Assembly: GCF_016650635.1 (NCBI RefSeq)
Contig: NZ_JAEKFI010000001.1
Location: 744,001-808,000 of the forward strand
Reading direction: 5' to 3'
Origin: Pseudomonas sp. TH43
Lineage (GTDB): Bacteria; Pseudomonadota; Gammaproteobacteria; Pseudomonadales; Pseudomonadaceae
DNA: 64,000 nucleotides
Positions 1 to 8,837 of the stretch are shown piece after piece (positions within the stretch are counted from its first letter, which is position 1; the number at the start of each line of letters is the position of its first letter). The position numbers and the translations under genes are program-made. Under the pieces are notes generated by a model. The model was not told the origin of the DNA. It saw nothing but the letters and a program-made list of their open reading frames with translations, and did not search any database.

Positions 1-2
1 AC

Positions 3-590
3 GCCAAGACCTGGCTGAGTCAGGCCCGCCACCCGAAAACCGGCAAGCCGTACACCGAGATGATCTTCCAGCCGATGCTGGAAATGCTCGACTACCTGCG
101 CAGCCAGAACTTCAAGACCTACATCGTTTCCGGCGGCGACACCGCGTTCATGCGCGCCTTCGCCGAAAAGGTCTACGGCATCCCGCCGGAACAGGTGATC
201 GGCACCACGTTTGTCACGGCATTCCAATACAAGGACGGCAAGGCCACGATCCTGCGCACGCCAAAACTGGCGCACAACGACGACGGCCCCGGCAAACCGG
301 AAAGCATCGACGCGGTGATCGGCAAACGACCGATCCTCGCCTTCGGCAACTCCGACGGTGACCTGCAAATGTTGCAGTGGACCGCCGCAGGGCCGGGCAA
401 GCGTTTCATGGGCCTGGTGCATCACACCGATGCCAAACGTGAATGGGCATACGACCGCAAATCTCAGGTCGGCAAACTCGACAAAGCCCTCGACGAAGCA
501 AATTCCCGGGGTTGGACGGTGGTGGACATGGCGGCCGAATGGCGCCGCATCTATCCGTTCGATCCACCGGCAACCGAGCAAGTGCAATAA
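3..590 (+). CDS. HAD-superfamily phosphatase, 5' end outside window
   Basis: The frame is open from the first bases, so the start and the nucleophile DxD motif I lie upstream of the window. About 195 residues are visible. They show IVSGGD (HAD motif II region), a later lysine, and FGNSDGDLQML (motif IV acidic pair), which is the Mg-dependent phosphohydrolase pattern of phosphoserine-phosphatase-like HAD proteins. The substrate cannot be told. The gene ends 75 bp before the arylsulfatase gene on the same strand, so co-transcription with it is possible. Liberation of phosphate or sulfate from periplasmic esters would be a reasonable shared theme, but that is inference; the signal-peptide region is not visible. 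Confidence 0.85.
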   Translation, partial: AKTWLSQARHPKTGKPYTEMIFQPMLEMLDYLRSQNFKTYIVSGGDTAFMRAFAEKVYGIPPEQVIGTTFVTAFQYKDGKATILRTPKLAHNDDGPGKPESIDAVIGKRPILAFGNSDGDLQMLQWTAAGPGKRFMGLVHHTDAKREWAYDRKSQVGKLDKALDEANSRGWTVVDMAAEWRRIYPFDPPATEQVQ

Positions 591-665
591 CAAAAAACGT
601 CACGCAGGACCGCAGTAAACGTAAGTCGCAGCAAGCGACACCCCCGCGCAAAAGGAGCAAGTCAG

Positions 666-2255
666 ATGACTCGCATACGCAAGTGGCTACCGAAATTCGC
701 CCTGGTGGCAACCTCGGTGATGGCGCTGTCGGCAACCGCCACAGCGGCTGAAAAACCCAACATTCTGGTGATCTTCGGCGACGACATCGGCCAGACCAAC
801 ATCAGTGCCTATTCGATGGGCGTGGTCGGTTATAAAACGCCGAACATCGACCGCATCGCCAAAGAAGGCATGATGTTCACCGACTACTATGCGGAGAACA
901 GCTGCACCGCCGGTCGTTCCTCGTTTATCACCGGGCAGACGCCGCTGCGTACCGGTCTGTCGAAAGTCGGTATCCCCGGCGCACCGGTAGGTCTGCAAAA
1001 ACGCGACATCACCATCGCCCAGGCACTGAAGGGCCTGGGCTACGCGACCGGACAATTCGGCAAGAACCACTTGGGCGACAAGGATGAATACCTGCCGACC
1101 AACCACGGTTTCGACGAGTTTTTCGGCAACCTCTATCACCTCAACGCTGAAGAAGAACCGGAGCGTCCGTACTGGCCAAAAGACGATGCCGAATTCGTCA
1201 AGGCCAACACTCCGCGTGGCGTGATCCACAGCTTCGCCGACGGCAAGATCGAAGACACCGGTGCGCTGACCACCAAGCGCATGGAAACCATCGACGACGA
1301 AACCACCGCTGCCGCGCAAGCGTTCATCGAGAAACAGGCCAAGGCCGACAAGCCGTTCTTCGTCTGGATGAACACCACGCGCATGCACGTGTTCACCCAC
1401 GTGCGTGATTCGATGAAGGGCCAGAGCGGCATGCCCGGCAACGAATACGCCGACGGCATGCTTGAGCACGACGCCGATGTCGGCAAACTGCTGAAGACCC
1501 TCGATGACTTGAAAATCACCGACAACACCATCGTCGTCTACACCACCGACAACGGCCCGAACCAGTTCTCCTGGCCGGACGCGGCAACCACGCCGTTCCG
1601 CAACGAGAAGAACTCCAACTGGGAAGGCGCGTACCGGGTGCCGGCGATGATCCGTTGGCCGGGCAAGATCAAACCGGCCGAGGTGTCTAACGAGCTGTTC
1701 TCGGGCATGGACTGGTTCCCGACCCTCCTCGCAGCGGCGGGTGATGCCGACGTCAAAGGCAAGCTGCTCAAGGGCTGGGCGCCGACTGCCGGCGGTACCA
1801 ATTTCAAGGTGCACCTGGACGGTTTCAACCAACTGCCGTACCTGACCGGTCAGCAGCCTAAAGGCGAGCGCAAGGAGTTCTACTACTTCAACGACGACGG
1901 CGTGCTGGTGTCGATGCGCTTCGATAACTGGAAAGTGGTGTTCTGTGAGCAGCGCGAACCGGGCGGTTTCCGCGTCTGGAGCGAACCGTTCGTGTGCCTG
2001 CGCGTACCGAAAATCCTTAACCTGAGGATGGACCCGTACGAGCGTGCCGACGTGGTATCCGATCAGTATTACGATTGGCAGACCAAAAACGTTTACCTCG
2101 CGGCGCAAGCGGTACAGAAGTCAGCAGCGTTCCTGCAGACCTTCATCGAGTACCCGCCTAGCCAGAAACCGGCGAGCTTCAGCATTGATCAGATCCGTGC
2201 TGCGGTTGACGCCAAAATCGCTGAAAAAATGAAAGCTGCACCGGCTGCACAGTAA
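666..2255 (+). CDS. Secreted arylsulfatase (sulfatase family)
   Basis: 529 residues with a classical signal peptide (basic start, then a hydrophobic stretch ending ATATAA at about residue 28). The mature part opens with PNILVIFGDDIG, whose acidic pair binds the active-site calcium. The modification site is CTAGR at residues 80-84, so Cys80 should become formylglycine. FGKNHLGD and TTDNGPNQ carry further catalytic and metal residues. The family hydrolyses sulfate esters, here in the periplasm or outside, probably to scavenge sulfur. The motif has Ala where CxPxR would have Pro (see findings). An AAAGGAG ribosome site precedes the ATG. A terminator hairpin follows the stop. Confidence 0.93.
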   Translation: MTRIRKWLPKFALVATSVMALSATATAAEKPNILVIFGDDIGQTNISAYSMGVVGYKTPNIDRIAKEGMMFTDYYAENSCTAGRSSFITGQTPLRTGLSKVGIPGAPVGLQKRDITIAQALKGLGYATGQFGKNHLGDKDEYLPTNHGFDEFFGNLYHLNAEEEPERPYWPKDDAEFVKANTPRGVIHSFADGKIEDTGALTTKRMETIDDETTAAAQAFIEKQAKADKPFFVWMNTTRMHVFTHVRDSMKGQSGMPGNEYADGMLEHDADVGKLLKTLDDLKITDNTIVVYTTDNGPNQFSWPDAATTPFRNEKNSNWEGAYRVPAMIRWPGKIKPAEVSNELFSGMDWFPTLLAAAGDADVKGKLLKGWAPTAGGTNFKVHLDGFNQLPYLTGQQPKGERKEFYYFNDDGVLVSMRFDNWKVVFCEQREPGGFRVWSEPFVCLRVPKILNLRMDPYERADVVSDQYYDWQTKNVYLAAQAVQKSAAFLQTFIEYPPSQKPASFSIDQIRAAVDAKIAEKMKAAPAAQ

Positions 2256-2266
2256 GACGCTCGACC

Positions 2267-2300
2267 GCCGCCCGCCCTCACCGGCGGGCGGCCCTGTTTT
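2267..2300 (+). terminator. Rho-independent terminator after the arylsulfatase gene
   Basis: A perfect 10-bp GC stem (2267-2276 with 2283-2292) and a 6-base loop are followed by CCTGTTTT. It lies 11 bp after the sulfatase stop codon. Confidence 0.8.
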
Positions 2301-2324
2301 CGATCTGGGACCGAGTTGGCCACA

Positions 2325-2473
2325 ATCGCTGGCAAGCCAGCTCCCACAGGTATTGTGATTGTTCACGAAAGATGTGTTCGCCAAAGCTCCCTGTGGGAGC
2401 TAATTCAGGGATCTTGGTGAGCAGAGTTTTTGTGAACTACCAAAGTACCTGTGGGAGCTGGCTTGCCAGCGAT
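2325..2473. repeat. REP-type inverted pair
   Basis: A 26-base arm at 2325-2350 (ATCGCTGGCAAGCCAGCTCC...) is repeated in inverted form at 2448-2473. A third, diverged CTGTGGGAGCT copy lies between them near 2391. This is the Pseudomonas GTGGGAGC REP family. It sits between the sulfatase terminator and the start of the next gene. Confidence 0.75.
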
Positions 2474-2521
2474 TGGTCCGAACAGTCGCAGTTATTTCTG
2501 AACTGGAACAAGGCAACCGCA

Positions 2522-5026
2522 ATGTCCTCACGTATTGCCAGCAAGCCGTCGGCCATACCCCTCTCGCAAGCCGCTTCACCAGCGCTGTTGATCCCCGCCC
2601 TGCTGCTGTGCATTTCCGGCGCCGCAGCGCTGGTGTATCAGGTGTTGTGGATCAAGCAACTGTCATTGGTGGTCGGCGTCGAGGTGTATGCGATCACCAC
2701 CGGCATCAGCGCTTTTTTTGCCGGCCTGGCCATCGGCGGCTGGCTGTTCGGGCGCTTGGCCGATCGTTTGCAGCAACCGGTTCTGCTGTATGCAGGGCTG
2801 GAAGTGCTGGTGGCGATATTGAGCGTCGGCGCGACGGTTGCGATGAGTCTGGCGGCGAGTCCGTTTGCCTGGCTGCAAGGTCACGTCAGTCTGTTCGCAT
2901 GGGTTTTGCCGTTCGCACTGGTGGGCCTCCCCGCGATACTGATGGGCGGCACCCTCCCGGTGCTGGTGCGCGCGCTGGCGACAGATCCGGGCAAGGCCGG
3001 CGGCCAGTTGTATGCGGCGAACACCCTGGGCGCGATTATCGGCACCCTGCTCGCAGCGTTTGTGCTGATCGCCGCCCTCGGCGTGCGCGGCAGTGCGCTG
3101 TTCGCCGCGATGCTCAATCTGCTCGCTGCCGTCGGTGCGCTGTGGTTCGCACGTCAGCAGCCAACCTCGGTGACAACGCCAGTCAAACATCACAGCGCGA
3201 AACCTGCGGATCGCACCGCGTTGTGGCTGTACTCCATCGCCGGTGGTGTAGCGCTGGGTTATGAAGTGGTCTGGTCACAATCAATCGTGCAGTTCATGAG
3301 CACCCGCACCTACGCGTTCGCCGTGGTGCTGGCGACTTATCTGACGGGTCTGTTTATCGGCAGCGCCCTGCTCGCCCGTCGCGTCAATCGCATCCGTGAC
3401 CCGTGGGGAGTATTCGGATTGCTGATTGCCGGCGCCGGATTGATCGCGCTGCTGGAAATTGCCCTGCTCGGGCGTTGGTTGGTGTTTGCACAAAGTCAGG
3501 CCGAGAGTTGGCTGCTGGCGATGGGCGCCAGCGAATTAGCCGGTATGAGCGCACGGTTTGCCGTGGCGGCGTTAAGCATTGTGTTTGTGCCAACGTTGTT
3601 GCTGGGCGCGGCGTTTCCGCTGGCCCTGCGTTTGAGTGTTGGTCAGGAACGCGTCGGGCGTGATGTCGGCGCGGTGGTCGCGTTCAATACGTTCGGCGGG
3701 ATCATTGGCGTCATGCTGTGTGGTTTCCTGCTGATCCCGTGGCTGGGGCTGGTGCGTACCTTGGGGCTGTTGGCGATCATCGCTGCCAGCATCGGTTATT
3801 TCGCTGTGCGCAAGGGCCACCACGTCAAGAAAGGCCGACGTCAGGCGGTAGTCGCACTAGGCCTGGCCGCTGTTTTATTAGCCGTTTTGACGCCGGCCGA
3901 CAAGCTTGCCAGCCTGCTGCCCGGTGCGCGCAACGGCACGCTGGCGTTCTACGAAGAAGGTCGCGGCGGCACCGTTGCGGTGGTCGCTCAGGGCCGAGGC
4001 GAAAACACGTTCCACCGTTTGTATATTCAAGGCGTGTCGAACACCGGCGATGCCATGCCCTCGCTGCGCTACATGCGCATTCAGGCTCTGCTGCCGCTGC
4101 TGATCCATAACGGCGAACCGCGTTCGACGCTGGTGATCGGTTTCGGCACCGGCATCACGGCCGGGGCGATGCTGCGCTATCCGGGGCTGGAACACCGGGT
4201 GGTTGCCGAGTTGCTGCCCTCGGTGGTCAAGGCTGCGCCGTTGTTCAAGGGCAACTTCAATGCCGCCAGTGATCCCGGCGTCGACGTGCGTCTGCGCGAT
4301 GGTCGCCAGGAACTGCTGCGCAGTCCACAGACCTATGACTTGATCACGCTGGAACCACCGCCGCCGTCCGCCGCTGGCGTGGTCAATCTGTACTCACGAG
4401 ACTTCTACCAATTGGCCGCCAGTCGCCTGGAGAAAAAGGGCATCGTCGCGCAATGGCTACCGCTGCCGACGCAGAACATCGATGACTCGCGCTCGCTGGT
4501 GCGCAGCTTCCTCGACGTGTTCCCGTATGCCTCGCTGTGGACCAGCGAGTTCCACGAGATGTTGCTGGTGGGTTCATTGGCGCCCATGGAGCTGGACGCG
4601 GCAAAAATCACCGAACGCTTCCAGCAGGACAGCGTACGCAGCACGTTGCAGGACGTCGGGATTGGTTCGGCGGCGGCGTTGCTGGCGACCTGGGTTACCG
4701 ACCGCGCCGGCCTGGAACGTTTCGCCGCTGATGCACCGGCGGTGACTGACGACCAGCCGCGTATCGAATACGCGCCGTGGGTGCGCAGCAAGGAAATCAC
4801 TCGGGTGCTGCCGGCGTTGCTGGATCTGTATCAGGTGCCGACGCTGGTGAATGCCGATGCTGGATTCACTGAACGCATGAACGCCCATCGGCAACGGCTG
4901 ATGCAGTTCTACCGGGCGAGCCTGCATGCGTACGACGGCGATCGGGATGCGTGGGGGCGGGATATGCAGGAGGTGATGCGTTGGGATGGAGGGAATCCGT
5001 ATTTCCGCTGGTTTACCGGACAATGA
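2522..5026 (+). CDS. Fused MFS-like membrane / spermidine synthase-like protein
   Basis: 834 residues from the ATG at 2522. The frame is open 150 bp further upstream, but that part runs through a REP element and has no protein character. The N-terminal ~500 residues form many hydrophobic helices (about a dozen) with GG-rich loops, as in the spermidine-synthase-like membrane family. The C-terminal ~330 residues form a Rossmann methyltransferase-like domain with VIGFGTGITAG, the nucleotide-binding glycine loop. Where true spermidine synthases have the catalytic Asp of YDxIxxD, this protein reads YDLITLEPPPPS, so aminopropyl transfer to putrescine is doubtful. The natural substrate is unknown. 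The gene stands alone between REP elements. Confidence 0.88.
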   Translation: MSSRIASKPSAIPLSQAASPALLIPALLLCISGAAALVYQVLWIKQLSLVVGVEVYAITTGISAFFAGLAIGGWLFGRLADRLQQPVLLYAGLEVLVAILSVGATVAMSLAASPFAWLQGHVSLFAWVLPFALVGLPAILMGGTLPVLVRALATDPGKAGGQLYAANTLGAIIGTLLAAFVLIAALGVRGSALFAAMLNLLAAVGALWFARQQPTSVTTPVKHHSAKPADRTALWLYSIAGGVALGYEVVWSQSIVQFMSTRTYAFAVVLATYLTGLFIGSALLARRVNRIRDPWGVFGLLIAGAGLIALLEIALLGRWLVFAQSQAESWLLAMGASELAGMSARFAVAALSIVFVPTLLLGAAFPLALRLSVGQERVGRDVGAVVAFNTFGGIIGVMLCGFLLIPWLGLVRTLGLLAIIAASIGYFAVRKGHHVKKGRRQAVVALGLAAVLLAVLTPADKLASLLPGARNGTLAFYEEGRGGTVAVVAQGRGENTFHRLYIQGVSNTGDAMPSLRYMRIQALLPLLIHNGEPRSTLVIGFGTGITAGAMLRYPGLEHRVVAELLPSVVKAAPLFKGNFNAASDPGVDVRLRDGRQELLRSPQTYDLITLEPPPPSAAGVVNLYSRDFYQLAASRLEKKGIVAQWLPLPTQNIDDSRSLVRSFLDVFPYASLWTSEFHEMLLVGSLAPMELDAAKITERFQQDSVRSTLQDVGIGSAAALLATWVTDRAGLERFAADAPAVTDDQPRIEYAPWVRSKEITRVLPALLDLYQVPTLVNADAGFTERMNAHRQRLMQFYRASLHAYDGDRDAWGRDMQEVMRWDGGNPYFRWFTGQ

Positions 5027-5045
5027 TGTTGCGTGTGGCACACCG

Positions 5046-5130
5046 CTGTCGCTAGCAGGGCTAGCTCCCACACTGGATCCGTGAATGCCACGAATCCCCT
5101 GAGGGAGCCAGCCCTGCTGGCGATGAGGCT
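5046..5130. repeat. REP-type inverted pair
   Basis: The arms CGCTAGCAGGGCTAGCTCCC near 5049 and GGGAGCCAGCCCTGCTGGCG near 5103 are imperfect inverted copies. The element separates the convergent genes ending at 5026 and 5146. Confidence 0.7.
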
Positions 5131-5145
5131 ATCAGCCTCAGTGTC

Positions 5146-5823
5146 TTACCTGGCCTCTGCCTTGAGTTTGAGATACGACTGATGCAGGTCCGAAGCCCAG
5201 CCATCGATAACGCCTTTGACGTCATCCGTCTTCAGCACCTGAGTGTCGTTTTCCAGCGGTTTGCCGGTGCCTTTGCGCACCACTTGTGCCACCACTTTAT
5301 TGTTACCGCCGTCGATGAACACGGCCTCGGTGGCCAGTGTAGTTTCCTGATCACGAATGCCGCTGGCGGTGCTGACAGCCGCCGCCACCAGTGCAATCGG
5401 GATCACTTCATAGGGTTTCAGGCCTTCGGTTTTGCTGCTGACGGCCGTGATCGCGGCACGCACGACGATGACGCCCGGGCCAGGACCGGTGGCCAATGGC
5501 AGATCCTTGCCGATCTCACGCTTAAGCGCTTGATCGTAATAGGCGGTGAGGCCATTGAGGGTCTGTTGCGGAATCTTCGCGGTCGGTTGTGGTTTTGGAT
5601 AGAGTTGGGTCGGTTCGATGTACACGCTGGTGAACGTGTTGACGTTGATCTTCGGATCGATCCAGCGCATCACTTCGGCACCGGAGGGGGATTGGGTCTC
5701 CTTGAGTTGACTGTAGTCCTTGAGAAACCCGGAATATTCATCGGGAGCCACGGTTTTGCTTGAACAACCGGTCATGCCGAGGGTGGCGATGCACAGTGTG
5801 CCCATGATGACTGCTAGCTTCAT
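5146..5823 (-). CDS. Outer-membrane-type lipoprotein, DUF3313-like
   Basis: 225 residues from the ATG at 5823, which has AGGAG seven bases upstream. The frame is open 30 codons further, but no ribosome site supports that. The signal peptide ends in a lipobox, LGMTGC, so Cys20 should be lipidated. The middle has a conserved PxxxxIPQQTLNGLTAYYDQAL stretch (read here in parts). Later hydrophobic VVRAAIT and PIALVAAAVSTA segments resemble the DUF3313 family as I remember it. The function of the family is unknown. The gene is monocistronic and divergent from the multiheme cytochrome gene. Confidence 0.8.
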   Translation of the reverse strand: MKLAVIMGTLCIATLGMTGCSSKTVAPDEYSGFLKDYSQLKETQSPSGAEVMRWIDPKINVNTFTSVYIEPTQLYPKPQPTAKIPQQTLNGLTAYYDQALKREIGKDLPLATGPGPGVIVVRAAITAVSSKTEGLKPYEVIPIALVAAAVSTASGIRDQETTLATEAVFIDGGNNKVVAQVVRKGTGKPLENDTQVLKTDDVKGVIDGWASDLHQSYLKLKAEAR

Positions 5824-6036
5824 GCTGTAACTCCTGTCAGAAAGCCTGAATGTGTGACTTGGGGGTGCTACAGGTATAGCTAAAACATTGGTAATTGCGA
5901 TTGAAAATCGCAAAATTCACACAAGACTGCGCGGCACCTCACAACCGTCATTTGACAGACGCCGGGCATCCGGCAAAGCTGCACCAAGCTTGAACGCACG
6001 CCAGACGGCAAATGCACCTGGACTACGGAAGTCGCA

Positions 6037-8397
6037 ATGCCCAAGCATAAAAATAAAGCAGTACAACCTGACCCTGAATCGTCTCCTTCTGCAATTTCCC
6101 GCTATCTGTTCCCCGTCACCATCGGTGTGCTGTTGGCCGCCGTGGCCGGGATCGGCTGGTTTCTCTTCAGCCCTGCTCCGGCGCCAGTCAAACCCGCGCC
6201 GATCAGTACGCCCGTTGCCCGGCCTGCGACACCGCAACCCGTCATCGCGAGCAAACCGGCGACCATGGTTGATGAGCAGCAATGCCAGGGCTGCCACACC
6301 GAGCAGGTCAAGGATTGGCAAGGCTCTCACCATCAATTGGCGATGCAACCGGCGACTGCCGAGACCCTGCTCGGCAATTTCAACAACATCACTTTCAAAG
6401 CCGAAAACGAGACCACGCGTTTCTCGCGCAAGAACGATGAGTTCTGGGTCAACACGCCCGGCATCGACGGCAAGAACGCCGATTTCAAAGTGGCCTACAC
6501 CTTCGGCATCGCGCCGCTGCAGCAATACTTGATCGATGTCGGCGAAGGCCGGTTGCAGGCACTCGGCGTGGCGTGGGATACCGAGAAGCAGCGCTGGTTT
6601 CACCTCTACCCCGGCCAAGGGGTGAACTTCAAGAACCCACTGCACTGGAGCAAGCCGAGCCAGAACGCCAATTTCATGTGCGTCGAATGCCACACCACCG
6701 GCTTCAAGCGCAATTTCGATGCGGCCAGCAATACCTTCAACAGTCAGTGGAACAGCCTCGGCGTCGGCTGCCAGGCCTGTCATGGCCCGGCGTCGAATCA
6801 CCTGGAGTGGACGCAGAAAAAGGGCGACCTGATCCATCAAGGTTTTGACGTCGATCTGAAGGACAAGAACGCCACCGTCGAGATCGAAACCTGCGCTCGC
6901 TGCCACGCTCGCCGCGCCCCGCTGGGCGATGGCTATACCGTTGGCAAGCGCTTGATGGATGATTACCTGCCAAGCACCCTCACCCGCGAACTGTATGCGC
7001 TGGACGGCAAGATCAAGGACGAAGTGTTCGAACACGGCTCGTTCCTGCAAAGCAAGATGTTCGACAAAGGCGTGCGTTGCAGCAACTGCCACAACCCGCA
7101 CAGCACTGAGCTGAAAGCACCGGGCAATGCGGTGTGCCTGCAATGCCACAACACCGCTGGTAAAACTTCGGTGGAAGGCGTCGACGGCAAGGGCCTGCAA
7201 GCGAAGAACTACGATTCCATCGAACACACTCGCCACACCATGGGCCAACCCGGCTCGCAGTGCGTGGATTGCCACATGCCCGGCAAGTTCTACATGGGCA
7301 ACGATTTCAGGCATGACCACAGCTTCAGCATTCCCAAACCCGAGCGTGCGCAGAAGCTCGGTACGCCGGACGCGTGCCTGACCTGCCATCAGGGCAAGGC
7401 TGGCGACAAGGTCACTGCGCAGTTCAAGTTGTGGAGCGCTTCAACTGCCCCGCAAGCCCCGCGTTATGACGAAAGCCTGTGGCTGATTCGTAACGGCCAG
7501 CCCGGCGCCGCCGACGCGTTGTACACGCAATTGCAGCGCAGCAATCTGCCGGCGATCCAACGCGCAACCTTGCTGGCGGAATTGCCGCTGTATCCGAGTG
7601 AGCAAGCGTTGAAACTGGCGACTCAGGATTTGAAAAATCCAGCGCCGCAGGTTCGTGAAAGTGCCGTGCGGGCGATCAGCGCATTCTTGCCGCCCGCGGA
7701 GCGCGCGCCATTGTTGTCGCCGTTACTGGGTGATCCGGTGAAAGCCGTGCGCATTGTCGCGGCCAGAGATCTGTTGAGCGTCGCGCGCAACAATACTCTG
7801 GGTGCAGCGCAAGCCAACTGGGACGCGGCGATTGCCGAGTATGAAGCGGTGCAGAAAAGCCTGGCGGAACGCGCTGAGGCCAACCTGAATCTGGCGATGC
7901 TCTATCAGGCCAGTGGGCGCGGATCGGAAGTCGAGGCGCTGCTGCGCACGGCGCTCAAGCGCGACCCGGATTTCTACCCCGCATTGGTCACGCTGGTGCA
8001 ATGGCTTGAAGCGAATGGTCGCGGTGAGGAAGCGCAAAAGCTGCTGACAGATAGCCTCAAGGAACATCCGGAGGCGGCGCTGTTGCAGCACACCCGTGGC
8101 CTGTCTTTGATCCGCGCCGGCAAAACCGCCGAGGCCATGGCCCCGCTGAAAAAAGCCGCCGAACTGGAACCGCAGAACGCGCAGTACGGTTACGTGCTGG
8201 CGGTGGCGTTGCATGAAAGCGGCAAGGTCGATGAGGCGTGCGCAATACTCGAACGCCTGCTCAAGGCACAACCGGCGAACCGCAATGCGCGGCTGTCGCT
8301 GATCCAGTGGTATCTCGACAGTGGACAGGAACCGAAGGCGCAGGTGCTGTTGCAAGGTTGGAAGAAGATGAACATGGGCGATCCGGCCCTGAAATAA
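6037..8397 (+). CDS. Octaheme c-type cytochrome with C-terminal TPR region
   Basis: 786 residues. Residues ~22-43 form one membrane anchor followed by a Pro/Ala linker, so the bulk lies in the periplasm. Eight CxxCH heme sites start at residues ~83, 215, 245, 286, 348, 367, 409 and 447. After ~500 the protein is helical, with HEAT/TPR-like repeats; a clear TPR series spans ~600-780 (HPEAALLQHTRGLSLIRAG and similar). Heme attachment by the Ccm system is expected. This resembles multiheme cytochromes of the c554/nitrite-reductase-related class fused to TPRs. Whether it is an oxidoreductase or an electron conduit cannot be told. There are no redox neighbours, and a REP array follows. Confidence 0.9.
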   Translation: MPKHKNKAVQPDPESSPSAISRYLFPVTIGVLLAAVAGIGWFLFSPAPAPVKPAPISTPVARPATPQPVIASKPATMVDEQQCQGCHTEQVKDWQGSHHQLAMQPATAETLLGNFNNITFKAENETTRFSRKNDEFWVNTPGIDGKNADFKVAYTFGIAPLQQYLIDVGEGRLQALGVAWDTEKQRWFHLYPGQGVNFKNPLHWSKPSQNANFMCVECHTTGFKRNFDAASNTFNSQWNSLGVGCQACHGPASNHLEWTQKKGDLIHQGFDVDLKDKNATVEIETCARCHARRAPLGDGYTVGKRLMDDYLPSTLTRELYALDGKIKDEVFEHGSFLQSKMFDKGVRCSNCHNPHSTELKAPGNAVCLQCHNTAGKTSVEGVDGKGLQAKNYDSIEHTRHTMGQPGSQCVDCHMPGKFYMGNDFRHDHSFSIPKPERAQKLGTPDACLTCHQGKAGDKVTAQFKLWSASTAPQAPRYDESLWLIRNGQPGAADALYTQLQRSNLPAIQRATLLAELPLYPSEQALKLATQDLKNPAPQVRESAVRAISAFLPPAERAPLLSPLLGDPVKAVRIVAARDLLSVARNNTLGAAQANWDAAIAEYEAVQKSLAERAEANLNLAMLYQASGRGSEVEALLRTALKRDPDFYPALVTLVQWLEANGRGEEAQKLLTDSLKEHPEAALLQHTRGLSLIRAGKTAEAMAPLKKAAELEPQNAQYGYVLAVALHESGKVDEACAILERLLKAQPANRNARLSLIQWYLDSGQEPKAQVLLQGWKKMNMGDPALK

Positions 8398-8453
8398 CGG
8401 CCTCTACAAGGTTTTGTGCAACTAACTCAGACTTCACTCACAACGCAAAAATC

Positions 8454-8815
8454 GTAGGAGCAAAGCTTGCTCGAGAAGCGGCCGTATCAGTTAACCCCGT
8501 GGTCGACTGAAACACCGCTTTCGCGAGCAAGCTCGGCTCCTACAGGGTTTTGTGCTGGTAGCTCAGATTTCATTCGCAACACAAAAACCGTAGGAGCAAA
8601 GCTTGCTCGCGAAGGGGCCGTGTCAGTTAACACCGTTGTCAACTGACACACCGCTTTCGCGAGCAAGCTCGGCTCCTACAAAGGTTTGTGCTGATGGCTC
8701 CGGCTTCATTCACAACGCAAAAACCGTAGGAGCCGAGCTTGCTCGCGAAGGGGCCGTGTCCGTTAACACCGTTGTCGACTGACACACCGCTTTCGCAAGC
8801 AAGCTCGGCTCCTAC
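8454..8815. repeat. Three tandem REP doublets (period 136 bp)
   Basis: Three units at 8454-8544, 8590-8680 and 8726-8815 each carry GTAGGAGC.AAGCTTGCTCG on the left and CGAGCAAGCTCGGCTCCTAC on the right, so each folds into a long hairpin. The 45-bp linkers (GTTTTGTGCT...TTCA.TC.CAACGCAAAAACC) are also repeated. The 440-bp gap between convergent genes holds nothing else that I can see. Confidence 0.88.
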
Positions 8816-8837
8816 GAGGTTTGTGCGGGAGGCTGCT

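Noticed and set aside
687..2108. 473-codon minus-strand frame opposite the arylsulfatase gene
   Set aside because: It is antisense to a well-supported gene, has no ribosome site, and its composition is that of a GC-rich shadow frame. The same holds for the long antisense frames opposite the porin gene (20949-22298) and ccoN (12448-13416).
2372..2521. N-terminal extension of the MFS/spermidine-synthase-like protein
   Set aside because: The 50 codons lie in a REP element and translate to no signal or domain; the ATG at 2522 starts the family-like sequence.
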